DNA of 64,000 nt from assembly GCF_037975245.1 (NCBI RefSeq), contig NC_092569.1:17001501-17065500 (forward strand), read 5' to 3'. Numbering within the stretch: position 1 is the stretch's first letter; the number at the start of each line of letters is the position of its first letter. A model generated the notes under the pieces. It was not told the DNA's origin. It did no database searches and saw only the letters and a program-made list of their open reading frames with translations. This DNA comes from Apostichopus japonicus. Lineage: Eukaryota > Echinodermata > Holothuroidea > Aspidochirotida > Stichopodidae. Below, one piece after another: positions 13,301 through 26,216 of this stretch. A program made the translations under genes and the position numbers.

Positions 13301-16300
13301 ATAATAAATGTTATATATGTATATATATATATATTTTTTTTTAGGGGGGGGGGGAGTTAGGTTGGTTGACTAAACCTTAACTAGAATTCAAACTCAAACT
13401 TTTTGGGAAGTTTTTCTTTTTCTTATTTGCACCAGAAATATTTGCAAAGGTATTGATTATACATTCAGGGAACAAAGATCAAAATAAAATATATTGTTTG
13501 CAAAGCTATGTTAGCGATGGAAACTTAAAGAAGGCTTTTACTTTTTTAGATTAACGAAAAACTGTGAACAAAATATGTTTGTATACATTGATTTTTATAT
13601 AAACAGTCGTATCAGCATATCATTAAGTTCAATATGACATTTGCCTGTATTTTGTTTATACAAGTAGTAAATTCAGTAAACGAAGAAAACGTAACAAATC
13701 ATTTTTATTTGCTATATTTAACATAGCAATTTGGACATCGTCGCAATATGTTTAGAGCGGTATATTTTAACCATGAAAGTTTTTGTTGTATCGTTTCATT
13801 TGTTTGGAGAAATTAACTTAACATAATGATTTTTGTACTAATAAAGATCCTTAAATTCCCATTAAAATGAAAATTTCTTACACTATTGACGCAGAGATCG
13901 TATGCGGTGCTATCGCAGCGTTGTCAGGGATTATAAATGAAAGACGATTGGAATTAAGAAAAGCCTACTTGTGAAAAATAATGGTTTTTCATGTATACTG
14001 CCAGTGTTTTTAGCTTGATAAAACAAATCAATTATTTCAATGAAAAAAGTATACGACGTTAGTTAATGTGTAAAACAACCACAGCAAACACTTAATGTCT
14101 TATGGAATTGAGAATATGAAAAGAAATTAGGAGTTCTAAAACCATATGTTGTATTTATTAATTCAGACCTTTCTTTCTTAGTGCAAGTACACTATTGGTT
14201 GACATTGAAATACGGCACGATATGGAATGTACTAATTGCATGCGATAGGTTTACATGAGATATTGGCCGGTGTAAATAAATAATATGCTTTAAATTGCAA
14301 ATAAACTAAAAAAATAATACATGTGAGAGTACCTAGCGATATTTGATATCGATATATCTATGTTATAAACTGATTAACGTTACATTAAAGAAATAGTCAA
14401 ACGAATTAAGGGTGCAATTGTTGTAAACGTCATAATTCGAAGTCGCCGGGAACTAGGTTTATATTATAGTACCCATACAGAAGAATAACAAAATATAGTA
14501 CTTAAAGGTTCTATTGTCAAGTTAAAAACTACTTTTGTGATAGTTTAAGAAATTAACTTAATACCTGTGAATTAGACTTAAACGTCTGGGAGACCGATAT
14601 TTGTAACTTCTAAGTACTTTTAAGGCAACAAGAAGGACAATTTTGAACAAACGAGATAAACATATATACAAAGATAATATTAGTTTAAACTAAAAAACAA
14701 TTTTCGGGTATATTATAGCAAGTTAAGTTTAGCCATTGAAGTTTACCCATTCAAGTATTGCTAAGTTTAATTATACAATGTTAAAATAAGGTTACATTCA
14801 AAGATTAACCAATGCTTACTAAGAAAAAAAGAAATAAAACTAATCGGGAAATATATTAGTAAGTTATAGTAGCAAGTTTTATAAACATATGTTTTTTCTG
14901 ATTTAAAATTAAGTAATCTAGACCAAAAGTATACCCAGTCTCGTTAAATGACGTCGATTGACAAACAAGGACAAAGAAGACGAATTTTAATTACAAACTT
15001 TATCAGAAAGGGTTATTTGTTATGTCTAAGCTTTCAGCACAGATATTTCCAAAGTTACTACATGGAAGTTTATGTATTTCTAATAACAAACAACGTTTTC
15101 ACTTTACAGGCCCGCCTATAATATTGCAATAACTTTGTTGATACTTTGAGTATGATATAAATATATTGACAATGATTTTCCTTTGCTATCAATGCTCAAA
15201 CATAATTTAAGACCTACGTGACAAAGAGATTAAGTAATGAAATGATCAAGAATTTTCTAGAATTTACAAATTTTTTCAATTATACAATATATTATTAAAA
15301 TAATTAAGTTTGACTAGTGCAAACGCGTTACGGCGAAGGCGCCACTTGGACAAGAAGTGCAGTAATTTTATGTAATAGAAAGCGGACTGCAATTATTATT
15401 ATTAATATTACATGTTTTTCGCTTGAAATAAGAAGCAAAAGTTGGATACTTGAATTAATCAAGTTTAAAGATTGTTTTTTATTCGAGTATGATTAAACTA
15501 TACTTTACTTTGTAAATACTTAGCGTACCAATGTAGTCAAATCAATATGTTACTAGGCAGTTATACATATCTATTTAAAACTTATAGCGTCTTGATCATA
15601 GTTCATGAAATTTAGTGAGATCTACCTTGGAACTTTTACAGTTTCTAAAATGAATGAACTTATAGCGTCTTGATCATAGTTAATGAAATTTAGTGAGATC
15701 TACCTTGGAACTTTTACAGTTTCTAAAATGAATAGAGTATAACTGTTCAACTGTCTTAAAATAACTTTATCAAATGTTGTATTTTATTTTGAAAATATCA
15801 ACAGTTATGTACCTAACCATAAAGAAAAACATACGAATGTAGTTTTCAGCTTTAGTGTTATTGCATACATCAGCGACGAATGGGAAATAAATACACTTAG
15901 CCAGATACATAGGCGATAAGGTGCGATATTAATTGAAAATATGAGAGAAAGTTTATCAAGGCAATGTAAAATTTTAAATATATCTAAACAGAGAACATAC
16001 TATGTTATGCAATTTTTTTGATTAGTTGCAATGCAAATTTAAAACAAAAACACACTTTTATGTAGGCTGCTGGCGATAGATTATTCTTTTGGAAAGAAGG
16101 AATTTATATAGAAGAAGAGTTCGAAAAATGCATTTAATTTTTTATTAGTGGCCATATTAAAACTGCATGAGCTACTAAAAATCAGAATGTTGCATTATAA
16201 ATTGTAAAAAAAAAAGGTTATCAAGTTCTAACAAGTTTCTCTTTTTTTTGTGGGAAAATTTATAATCAAGCAAGCAAGCAAGTAAAAAACATGTAAAAAA

Positions 16301-16509
16301 TAATTCCCAGTAGTTGAATTGTCTACATGACATTTTGTTTAAATTATTACATCTAACAAGCAACACAGAAACGTGGACGCAAAGATTGATACGAAATAAG
16401 AACAGAAACTGTAAAATGTTTAACTCACCGTTTCTTCCGAGGACGTAAAAGCGATCGTTGTTGTGCACAAGAATGCAAATACTGCTCGAACAGCCACGGA
16501 AAGCTCCAT
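8367..16509 (-). CDS. Gene A: secreted FReD/TIL/EGF/FReD lectin-like protein, complete 8-exon model
   Basis: Exons (minus): 16509-16429, 12991-12946, 12394-12225, 11952-11688, 11450-11236, 11080-10775, 10163-9902, 8671-8367. They total 1650 nt, giving 549 aa, and all introns are GT-AG with consistent phases. Order by residue: signal peptide 1-27; Ser/Thr linker to about 42; incomplete FReD1 about 50-187 ([29 protein letters not shown]) lacking the C-terminal part; TIL about 191-255; TILa-like Cys module 260-286; EGF-like 287-315; complete FReD2 321-549 with [14 protein letters not shown] and SGWWH. The second and third Asp of DRDND match the calcium ligands of fibrinogen gamma. Between SGWW and NLNG there are about 30 residues, against about 8 in fibrinogen gamma, rich in Cys and Tyr. 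Expected to be secreted. The ligand is unknown; pathogen or glycan binding is inference from FReD lectins such as ficolins. Confidence 0.9.
9520..9555 (+). repeat. Possible old tRNA-like B box in the last intron
   Basis: GGTTCAAATCTTG resembles an RNA polymerase III B box. It recurs at equivalent positions in the last introns of B (32005-32030) and D (49030-49050). An A box is not convincing, so a decayed SINE is only one possibility. Confidence 0.25.
10261..10378. repeat. (CA)n/(TA)n microsatellite
   Basis: Short CA run followed by about 100 bp of nearly pure TA in an intron of gene A. Absent at the same place in gene B (near 32855), so it expanded after duplication. Confidence 0.95.
12992..16428 (-). 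other. Intron 1 of gene A (3.4 kb)
   Basis: Runs from donor GTGAGT to acceptor ATTAATAG. Aligns with intron 1 of gene B (35220-38668) and its end with bases 1-976. Contains T/G runs near 13335-13355 and the 78-bp tandem duplication. No further exon recognised. Confidence 0.7.
15579..15734. repeat. 78-bp tandem duplication in intron 1 of gene A
   Basis: Two head-to-tail copies (15579-15656, 15657-15734) beginning AACTTATAGCGTC and differing at about one base. Genes F and B carry a single copy, so it is recent. Confidence 0.9.
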
Positions 16510-16608
16510 ATTTATGAATGTCTTGGTAAAATACGAATGACAATTCAAATGAAATGTATCTCTAGAGGTAAGAAATATTCCTAAAAACAACGGATGACCC
16601 GAAGTGCA

Positions 16609-16614
16609 TTTATA
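16609..16614 (-). promoter_or_regulatory. TATA box of gene A
   Basis: TATAAA on the minus strand 100 nt upstream of the ATG at 16509, within a block conserved in F and B. Confidence 0.65.
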
Positions 16615-19100
16615 AAGTTGTAAAATTGTGATGTCTCACAGCCAGATCGCATTGTACTTGTACGTTGTGATTTACCGTCTGTCAGTTGTTAACATTTAAG
16701 TATTCAAAGGATCCATCCACTGTGGAAACTTCCAGTCGGTCAAGAAAGAGGGATTCGTTACGTCACGTTGCCGAGATATCTATACATTGTACGGGAATTT
16801 GCAATTTACATGTTTGTAGATGACTTGTGTGTATTTAATGTATAGAAGTGGGTTGAGTATAACAAGATTATGCTCAATTCTTTTATTAGACACTTAACCA
16901 TACGTCTTTGAGTGTCACAAAAGGCAGTTTTACGAAATATGGTGTAGAATTTTGTTATTAATTGATCCTAGATCAATTAAAAAGTTAAAAAATGGGGGAA
17001 GCAACAATGAAATTCAATTTTATTTAAACCTGAGTTGCTACAGTCTATACTATCAGCATGCAACATTGCTAAATTTACGGTACTCAATTGGTATACAACC
17101 TTTACTAAATGTATTCAAATCATTTCGTGGAATCAACGTTCTCTAACCTCGCCATTTCTTTACCCTCTCTTATTTAGTATGTGTACTTTTGATACACACC
17201 TACAAACAAAGCCACATACACCAGTGGTCTGCATAGGGAGGGGGCAGGCGCAGAGTGTTTCTCTGCATAATACTTCGGGGACGAAGCTGGGAAGGTGCAT
17301 TAATAAGATTTGGAGCTATACTACAACATTTATGATAGATGATGGAAAAAATATCATCGTTTCCCATTTAACAAAGTAAACATGTTCCTTAGATCCTTCC
17401 CCTTAACGAATGTAAGCCAAATTTTGTGCTGGTGCCCCAACTAAATTTGGAAGCGATACAGAGGATAGAGCAAGGGCGCAACCACGCACCCATTTGGCGT
17501 TTTCAATCCCCAGAAGGACCAACCAACCAATCTCTATTGGCACACAGACAATTACAAAATATCCTGAAGTATTACTTTAATAGTAAATATATGCAGTCGA
17601 AAACCCTTCAATATTTTTTTGTGCAAAGTTGCAAAATATTGCACCGTGTTGCATCTAAGGATCCTCGATTTTAAACAAAATCCCAAAGGGAACTGACAAA
17701 CGTCCCCTTTGAACCATTCTGGACCACAAAAAGTAATATCCTCCCTCTAACAAAAAATATCCTTGCGCCGCTAGGTTAGAACCTTAATCGCATCATGAAA
17801 CTTTAGTTGTCGGACTCTTAGAGTGGTGACAAAATTTGTTTTGTTCCCTCACACCATATAACGTTGGCTACCTGCTTTCTTGGATACTATCAATTATATA
17901 ACCCCTAAACAGCATACAACAAGTGTGCTTGCACCTTGCTAGATTGTGTAAAACTGAACCCTATCCCTGTATTGTCCTGTCGCGCTTAGGCTAGTATTAC
18001 ATGATCGCATCGATATCACCAAAGCGAAAATTCGTAGCTCCGACAACACAAAATATGTAGCTACATAGCAACATCTGCATACGTGCATAGTAATATTGCA
18101 CTATCGTTTATGCTACTTTTATACATCCAACGTCTGCAAACTGGCATATTTACATTGTAATTTACATTGTTACTTAACAACCTTGAAACTAACCGTATTT
18201 TCCAAATATATTGCATATTTGAAAGTCATACATTTGTCTCTCTTCAATCGTGATTTACTATTACGTGTCTTACATTGTACAGATATTGTTTTAGGGAAGT
18301 TAATAATAAACGGAAAGAATTTCAAGCGTAAACATAATGAACACTTCCGAACAATAACAGTGGTATTTTAACTAGTAGATGTTGAAGTCTTCACAAATCT
18401 TTATGGTATCTAGATAAATGGGTGTCTGACCGTTATTAGAGCATAATTAGAATATTATATTTTATGTTAAAACTGATTTCTTATAACATAAATCTTCTGA
18501 GACCTTTTGTGCTATGTTCTCATATTGTTTACAGTACATAAATGCATCGCTCACACTTTGTTTACAAAATCTTATGTATTTCTTTACAATCGGTGTATTA
18601 TTTTAATAATGACTTGCCGAATCGAAATAAGAATTAGTATACAATGTTAAACATGGTACAGCGATGTGATTTTGACAATTAGGTTCAGTTTTTGTCCTTC
18701 TAATTTTTTTGTTTGAAGTTATCATTTTTGTTTGGACTATAATTTGAACAGTACATTTTAAGCTATCTCAATGTTCTTGCGTTACTATAATCATGATATA
18801 AATACCTTTGTATATGACGCTCAGTTTCGGCTGAGGCTTCATTCAGCAACTACAGAACTGTTTGTCCAACGATGCTATAAAGTTATAAACGTACACATAC
18901 TATAACAATAATGGTGTCCGGTTATCACGTTGGTTACAATGTGTGACGAATGGATGAGGATGGGGCTTCGTAGCTATACTAGAAAGTAAACTGATAGGAT
19001 AATATTTAACATGATACGCAATTCCCGTCAATTACGGATAACGTCCATCGCAAACTGATTTAATGGAGACTTTAAATGCATTTAGTAATTTTGGTCCAAC
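16615..19100. other. 5' flank of gene A
   Basis: Duplicated upstream sequence shared with F and, in part, B. Open frames at 17035-17379, 17426-17674 and 18096-18371 are not maintained between copies. No gene supported. Confidence 0.6.
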
Positions 19101-19135
19101 TTTTTTCTTGCCAAACAATATCACCTTTTGGTAAG

Positions 19136-19330
19136 GGGGTGGGGGGGGGTTGGGGAAGACATTTGACTGGGGAGTCTGGGCTCTCATCTCCTGCACCCGC
19201 TTGTTTCGACATTAGTGATATATACACAATGAACCAACTAAAACACACATAAGGTCCTGTTCCATTCGGTTTATTCATATTCATTCAGTCACTACAAAAC
19301 AGAAACTTAGAAAAGAGCGACAGTATCAAG
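19136..19330 (-). pseudogene. Relic 3' flank of a lost minus-strand copy
   Basis: The G-run, ACATTTGACTGGGG and the following ACCAAATAAA-like and TTTATTCATATTCATT segments match the 3' flank of gene A (7900-8060) and gene E (61810-61970). Nothing of the gene body follows. Confidence 0.55.
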
Positions 19331-19339
19331 TTTGCATGG

Positions 19340-20100
19340 GGTTTCCATAAAGCCATTTTCATTTATTCTTTGATTCTTTCAAAATGTGGGATGTAAAATA
19401 TACTTTTTGTCTCTGAGGCCTCTCTTGGAAGAGTTAGAGAGAGTGATACTATTGTTATAAAAGTGCTCAAATAATTGTTAAGAAGATATAAATGAATGCC
19501 TGGATCAGGGATAAGGCTGATGGGCCGATAATATGATGGATCGGATTTGGAGTTAGTACACTATATTTTTTCCAAGAGGATTGAGTTGCAAAATATCATA
19601 CCCTGATGAGGTTACGCAATGATAATTAATTGTGCCAAGAGTTTGACGTAACTGACTTTTTCTTTCCCTGTATTATTATCATACTCATTATCATCATAAG
19701 TTCTATAACCATGTTAATGGGCACAATAATATCGTTATTAAACATGCTAGTATCCTGAAAAGTTAGGGCGAATTGTGAAATATCAAAATTTACTAGATTG
19801 TTTAATATGGTCTTTAAATTGAGTAATATTGTTGTCAGGGCCGGCTGGGGTAGCAAGGATATCTATGAAGGTTGCTAGAAGAATTAGAATAAATTCGTTT
19901 AGACGGTATCCATTTCGATCGTTTTCAATGAGACAAATGCACGTTAGTTACATTGTTGTAAGTTACATTTATTATGTCTTTAAGACAGACTACTAGTAGT
20001 TACATTCATCAAGCTCGATCTTGTTAACGTTTAACATCATGGATAAACGTGAGCGGTGCTTCTTCGAATTTGTCAATATTCAACAAAGTTACACTTGTAA
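19340..20100. other. Intergenic between relic 3' flank and gene C
   Basis: No exon or repeat recognised. The 5' flank of gene C probably lies in the right part. Confidence 0.4.
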
Positions 20101-20112
20101 GACATTTTTAAG

Positions 20113-20119
20113 TATATAT
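20113..20119 (+). promoter_or_regulatory. Possible TATA box of gene C
   Basis: AGTATATATCCC about 80 nt upstream of the proposed start codon at 20195, a spacing similar to the paralogues. Confidence 0.4.
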
Positions 20120-20194
20120 CCCTAAATTGATCAATGTATTCATTTTGTAAGGCTACCACCGGATCAATGTAGTCTTCAAACGAAGGTAACAGAA

Positions 20195-23100
20195 ATGTTT
20201 GTTAGAATGCAAAGAACGAATTTGGTTGCATTGACAATAATTTTCGCACGTTTAATAACGGTGAGGTGTATCTCACGATTTCCACTATGAGAGAACACGT
20301 GCATTGATTTTTTTCCATATCTACAAGACATCATATATTATTTATTTGTAGAGTAATCATCAGCACAGCCTGCCTTCAACTACAGATGACACTCAAAGTG
20401 AGATATATGTTGCCTTTTAAGTTATTATATTTTTGTTTACAGTACGTTTAATTTTGCTTTGCTTAGGTGACTAATACTATTTTTTTTCAGTAATTGAGAG
20501 TACATGATGCTACAAATTTAATCATCATGTTAAATCTCAATATAGCAATGCTCTTGACAATGCAAAGAGGCAAGAACAGTTGAAAACGGCAGCTTATCTA
20601 AGTTTAATATTATAATTAATTTACACAAGTGAGAGACATATTAACCAAGTGGCTAAACCTTGATTAACATAAATAAAAATAATAAGAAAAACATATCGAA
20701 TTAACGAGAGTCAATAACATGCAAGGCGTTTTTCCTATTAGTCAAACTGTATTTGGACGACGTCCTTGTCAAGAAATTCTTTTCGGTTTAATGTCCAAAA
20801 CAAGTGGAAATTAAAATGTGCATTAACGGTATGTTTTGAGATATTCATTGTGAGGATTATAACTTAATTCAAATATATATTCCTTTTTTGCAATTATTAT
20901 TATCACCTGCAAAAGTAGTGCAGAAATTATTTGGCTTTTCTTACAGGTGGATCGTATTTCTTTTATCAAAGTTCTGAATATCCCAAGGACTGTCGAGATG
21001 TCCAGCGTCAGTGTTCCACATCAAGTTCCAGTGGAGTATACCTCATCAAGCCAGATGGTTATAAAGAACCATTTGAAGTATTCTGCAACAACAATGTAGA
21101 CACAGGAGGATGGACGGTACGTCCATGACTATTTCAAAAAATGCTGCCAAGAGTTTGCTTTAAAATAAGTGTCGTGCTGCTATTTTCGGAGATACATAAT
21201 GCATGTCAATTTTTTTAAACAATTTGATGATTAATTTATCACTGTAATATATTAAAGTTGAAATATTTACTTAGCTATCAATATGATGTGTAACTATTTG
21301 GATTTCATTAGTACATAATTTTTGTAAAGATATTGGTTTCTCGTGAAAATGAAATGAACTGGATTTGTAAAGAGAAGCAAACATAGTTTTAACTCAGTTA
21401 CCAAGATGACATCATTGTTGCATTCATATCATAACACTGAACGTGAACAATTATTTTTACAGAGAGTTATGAGTACATAGTTTGACCAAAAGATGTCAAT
21501 TTTTTACCAATTTCACTAAGCTAGCAATTGCAACCACCAGAAAAACAACAAGCAACAGGAAAATGTATTAAAACTCGTTTCTTTATGTAGGTCATTCAAC
21601 GACGTGAGGGTGGCTTTGTGTATTTTAACAGGAGTTGGGCACAGTATGAAGATGGATTTGGATTCCTGTCCTCTGAGTTTTGGCTCGGTAATGAAAAGTT
21701 GTCGTACTTGACGAATCAGGAAGTGTATGAACTTCGTGTGGATATTACTCTTTATAATGGGTCAGCCTTGTATGCTATTTACAAAGGTTTCCGTATCACT
21801 GACGGATGGAGTCAATATATGATATCCAGTATCGGAGTATTGGAAAGCAACTTAGGTAAGTGGCTGAGATGATTGATAAAGTCTTTAATCAAGAACTACC
21901 GATCGTTTACCTCCAAGTATTTTACATTCGTTTCCATCAATACAATGCAAACGCGTTTCCTTCGTTTGTTCATTGTGTACACATTTTCATTGCGTTATTT
22001 CTAGCCCGGAAACTCTGGTTTTGCCATAAAGTAATATTACATATTTGTTTCACATCCAGGCTCAGCACTGTCAACCTGTCCTTCGAATATGATCTACAAC
22101 ACCTGCAGTTGCCAAGCAACTTGCGATGATCCCAATGGAGCGGGTGGATGTAATAATAACTGCCTGGGTAGTGAGGGTTGTAACTGTCCTACAGGGTTCT
22201 TAATGCATGGAAGTGACTGCATCCCTACGAGTGACTGTGGTTGTTTCATAAGAGATGAGAACCTGGTTATACCAGTGAGTACTTAATTTTATTTAACTAT
22301 ATATTAATATTGCGACTACTCACGAAAGCAATGACTATTTTTGGTCTAATATATTGTTACTGTTTTGTATTTTAGAATGGGGAAACATATGTCAACGATG
22401 ACTGCACACAGAAGTGTTCGTGCAGCAATAACCGATTAAGCTGTGAAGATGACTACAGGTGCAGTGCTTATGCCGTATGTGATATTAACGCTGGAGTGAG
22501 ACAGTGCTCTTGTAATGAAGGTTATGGAGGTGACGGACTAAGTTGTGAATCTTTATATGAAGACTGTAAAGATGTTTACGACGCCGGCCATACACAAGAT
22601 GGTGTTTATACAATCCTTCCGTCTGGATGGTCGGGTTCATCATTTAGTGTGTACTGTAAAATGGATAATGGTGGAGGATGGACAGTAAGTCTTTTGTTCT
22701 TTCTGACTGTTGAAACGTGTTAAGAGGTATTAGTTTTAAGTTTAGCCGATGATCTGTCTAATATTTATAATCCAAATATACACTTCGCTACGGAAATTAC
22801 ATTTCCGAGTTATTTACAATATTTAAATTTACAAGATACAATTCGAATACATTATTGAAAATACTAAAGGAACTCTGAATAATAGTAAACTTACTCAGTC
22901 CAGAGTAATCTATAAAAGTAAGAGACAATAACTTTACATACAAGCTTATTCTAATGCGTTCTCTAGAACAGCTTAAAAACACAAAATGAACTGCTTTGCT
23001 ATTGCATACGATTATGTGTCATGCATTTACTGATATTGCATTATCAAAACTTACAATTTCTTTAAACCCATTGATTGATCGATAATAAATGGTTTTCACT

Positions 23101-24924
23101 TGTTTACACATTTGCTCACACACTTTCAGGTATTTCAACGTCGGACTGATGATTCTACTAGTTTCTATAAGGACTGGACATCTTACCAGGAAGGATTTGG
23201 TGACGGTGAAAACTTCTGGCTAGGTAATGAAAAGCTTCATTACATGACAAATCGGAAACATTACAAGCTTCGCTTTGACGTCACTACCTCCGACGGGACA
23301 CCTAAATATGCTGAATATCCAGAGTTTCAAGTTGAGTCTGAAAGCAACAACTACAGATTGAATAAACTCGGAGATAGGAGTAGTGGCAATACAGGTTTGT
23401 AAATGCTCTTCCTCTTCTCTTAGCCTTTCGGTTTCAAGAGTTTGGTGCGTATTATATTCATATAAAAGCACGTGCTGGCTGATCATCTGCAATGTTTATA
23501 GTTAATACCCCTTCTGTGCATAACAAATGTAATCAATTTCAATAAACGATATGTAACCATTATGTGTAATTCTTACGCTTCAAACATTAAACCCTGGAAG
23601 TACAGCTGTTTGAGGAAGAGCTAATATAGGTCAAGGGTCATGAGTTCGACACTGTTCTTTTCGTGTGAGAGAAAGCATTGGCACATTGTTTTAATTTTAA
23701 ACCGAGTTTTAATTTTACTTTCTCTCGATTTTTAACTGATAATGAATTAATACCAGTTATCCTACACAAAAGTTACATTTAACCGGTTCGGGAGCTAAAG
23801 TTAGAGTCATCATGTTAAAGGACGGGCTGATTATGTTAACACAGTAGCTTTGGAGTCTGCGTTAATTTAACATACAACCATGAACATAGCCTGAAGCAAT
23901 TTAAATCATCACAATATTAATACAGTTATAAGTGTTTAACATTTGGCAGCTTGATTGATTAAAGTTAAGACTCACAAAAGATTCGTTTTTCAATCATCTC
24001 GAAGCAGATGGAGATTAAACACTAAACAATTATGCTACATCAGATTCGTCGATAGCAAATTACAATCTTCACACAAACTCATGATCGGAAAACGACTACA
24101 GCAAACGGCTGACATTTTCACAAGTGAAACATGCTTACACACAAACACACACCCTGCTCTAATCATCAAACCGTACAAAACATACATGCATTATGAGATG
24201 CACACAAGAAAACTGACCTTACAAACATGATTCAATGGTCATTTGTATAGTATAATTAAGAATCCTATACTAGTAAGTCATTCGAATAGTTAGATGTTTC
24301 CTGTCCACTATGTTATACCAAAATGGTAAATACTGGAATTATTCATTCAAATTATCACTAAAACTATGCGTAGTTCTCACAGCCACGTAACTGATACATA
24401 TAGATCAAACAATACATTCAAATCTGAAATAATATGCTAATACATAGTACAACATATTTAAATAAGAATAAGAATACCACTGCGTAAATTGCAGTAATGT
24501 CGACTTAAGGTAAACTATAATCTAAACTTATAGCAATTAGAAAACATTGGGATTATTTGTTACTGCACGTTACCGTAATCAATGTACCAACCGACTTTCC
24601 TGTTTTTGTCTTTCAGGTCGTAACTTTGTTAATTACAACAGAGGAAAACAATTCAGTACACATGACCGAGACAACGATGCTTGCGGTAACTTCCACTGTG
24701 CACAGCTACATAGAAGCGGCTGGTGGCACTCTAATTATTATTGCTCTTATTGTTATAGTTACAATTATTGTCATTATTTTCAATACAGCAGCAGCTGTCA
24801 ATCAATTTGTACCGATGACAACCTCAATGGAGTCTACAACGGTGAACGGGGCACACAGATCTTCACTGACTATTATTACAACTGTAACATTGGATCCGTC
24901 GAAATGAAAATTCGACCTTCGTGA
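20195..24924 (+). CDS. Gene C: secreted FReD/TIL/EGF/FReD lectin-like protein, complete 8-exon model
   Basis: Exons: 20195-20260, 20352-20397, 20947-21116, 21591-21855, 22060-22274, 22376-22684, 23130-23394, 24617-24924. They total 1644 nt, giving 547 aa, all GT-AG, with the same phases as gene A. Exon 1 encodes 22 residues (MFVRMQRTNLVALTIIFAR...), hydrophobic and ending ACG|GTGAGG in phase 0. It has no similarity to the MELSVAV exon of A, B and F, and intron 1 is only 91 bp. The 46-nt linker exon reads [15 protein letters not shown]. Then come incomplete FReD1, TIL, TILa-like, EGF and full FReD2 ([20 protein letters not shown], Cys/Tyr-rich insert, NLNGVYNG, EMKIRPS). No internal disablement. 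It is the only plus-strand member that looks intact, and it lies between the two duplication copies. Exon 1 is the least certain exon. Confidence 0.88.
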
Positions 24925-26215
24925 GACGAGGAAACCTATACGGACCATTAGATTTACTCACAACAACTGATTTCAGAGCCTGAACACGAATTGAAAAGAA
25001 GAGTGGACGATTTCTATGGAAAATTGGATGCTATGAAAGTCGACGTAGTACATATTCCAGTCGTATTACAAATATATGAATTATTTAAATCGAGTGAAAA
25101 GTTAATTTATTTATACACCGATAAACAGCAGTAGCAACGCATTTCCTTATGTTCGACAATAACGTACGCTCGAAGAAACAGCGGTGCATATAAAACACGA
25201 TGAAGCTATCTTAGAACAATGGAAGCATGTTATGATATCCTCTTTTGTGTCACATATGAATAAAAACAGGCATGTAATTTTCTTTCTATGCGAAATTTTG
25301 TATTGAATAAAAACGTTTAGTAGCAGCAAGTATCTTCTTTTGTTTTTACTAGAATACCGCTGAAATGATGTTTTTTTTACGATACTATCGCAAATTCTAA
25401 CATGGAGTCATTACAATGTATTCCACAGTACAACAGGTATATTAAATTATTTGGTGGCCAATTGTTTTTAAAGAACTACTCATGATTTAGATTATCAGAC
25501 TCAGATATAAAACACTTACGTTGCAACCGTGCCTGTTTTGTATTGACCGTGTGGTCAAACTTAAAAGAGGGCGCTGATGTATATTTCCTATTTATAGTAC
25601 CGTTCGTAAAGGTATCGGGAGTTGAGCATCAGTTCTATAGCTAACAAAATTCCGTTCGTAGTTATTGGTAGAAGGAATCTTTTGAAATATGTATGGTCAA
25701 GCTTGCAAATCAAACTACCTGTCTAATCATTTTATCTTGGTGCTCTCTAGTGCACTTCTCCTCTGTTCGGTTAAACTGCATACGTGTTAACTTGAACTAG
25801 TCAATCCCACAGCGTGTTTTAAGGAAAGGTCACCCGGCGTTTTTGTATTACTGTCACGTCTTTTAACTGATTTTGTTGACTCAAGGATTGGTAAACGTAC
25901 ATTTCACGCACAGTGTAGGACTGATATGACATTGACCTCTATATAAAATTGATGGGCCCCATTGCGGAATCAAGTTTTTCTAATTGAGAAGTGAATATGT
26001 CCAGCAATGGTTCCCCTTTAACTACTTAAAGTCACCCAAGATAGAGCATGTGCACGAAATACCAAACAACGTGATTCACCCTCAACCAACGTCCCTTCAC
26101 AGTGAGACCCTAAACAGGTGATCGGCAATTATTATGATAATTGGAGTATCACGAGGCCTTCGAGAAGGAATAAAAGTACACACGACACCGCCTATATGCT
26201 AAGAAACCTTCCAGA
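24925..26215. other. 3' UTR and flank of gene C
   Basis: AATAAA motifs at 25259-25264 and 25306-25311 are candidate poly(A) signals. Beyond about 25330 nothing is recognised up to the MITE-like element. Confidence 0.5.
25306..25311 (+). terminator. Candidate poly(A) signal of gene C
   Basis: AATAAA 382 nt after the stop codon; another lies at 25259. Confidence 0.4.
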
Positions 26216-26216
26216 C

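Larger units (their letters stand above)
4450..18990. repeat. Segmental duplication, copy 1 (contains gene A)
   Basis: Long collinear similarity to 26720-40030, covering 5' relic exons, 3' flank, all exons and introns of the gene, and its promoter. Differences are substitutions plus insertions such as the MITE, (TA)n and trinucleotide tracts in copy 2. Boundaries are estimated by eye. Confidence 0.8.

Noticed and set aside
18096-18371. 91-codon frame upstream of gene A with a partner at 2004-2192
   Set aside because: Truncated and altered between copies; lies in duplicated promoter flank with no domain.
24557-24907. Alternative plus-strand frame over the last exon of gene C (TEENNSVHMTETTM...)
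   Set aside because: Out-of-frame reading of exon 8; the spliced frame gives the conserved FReD end.
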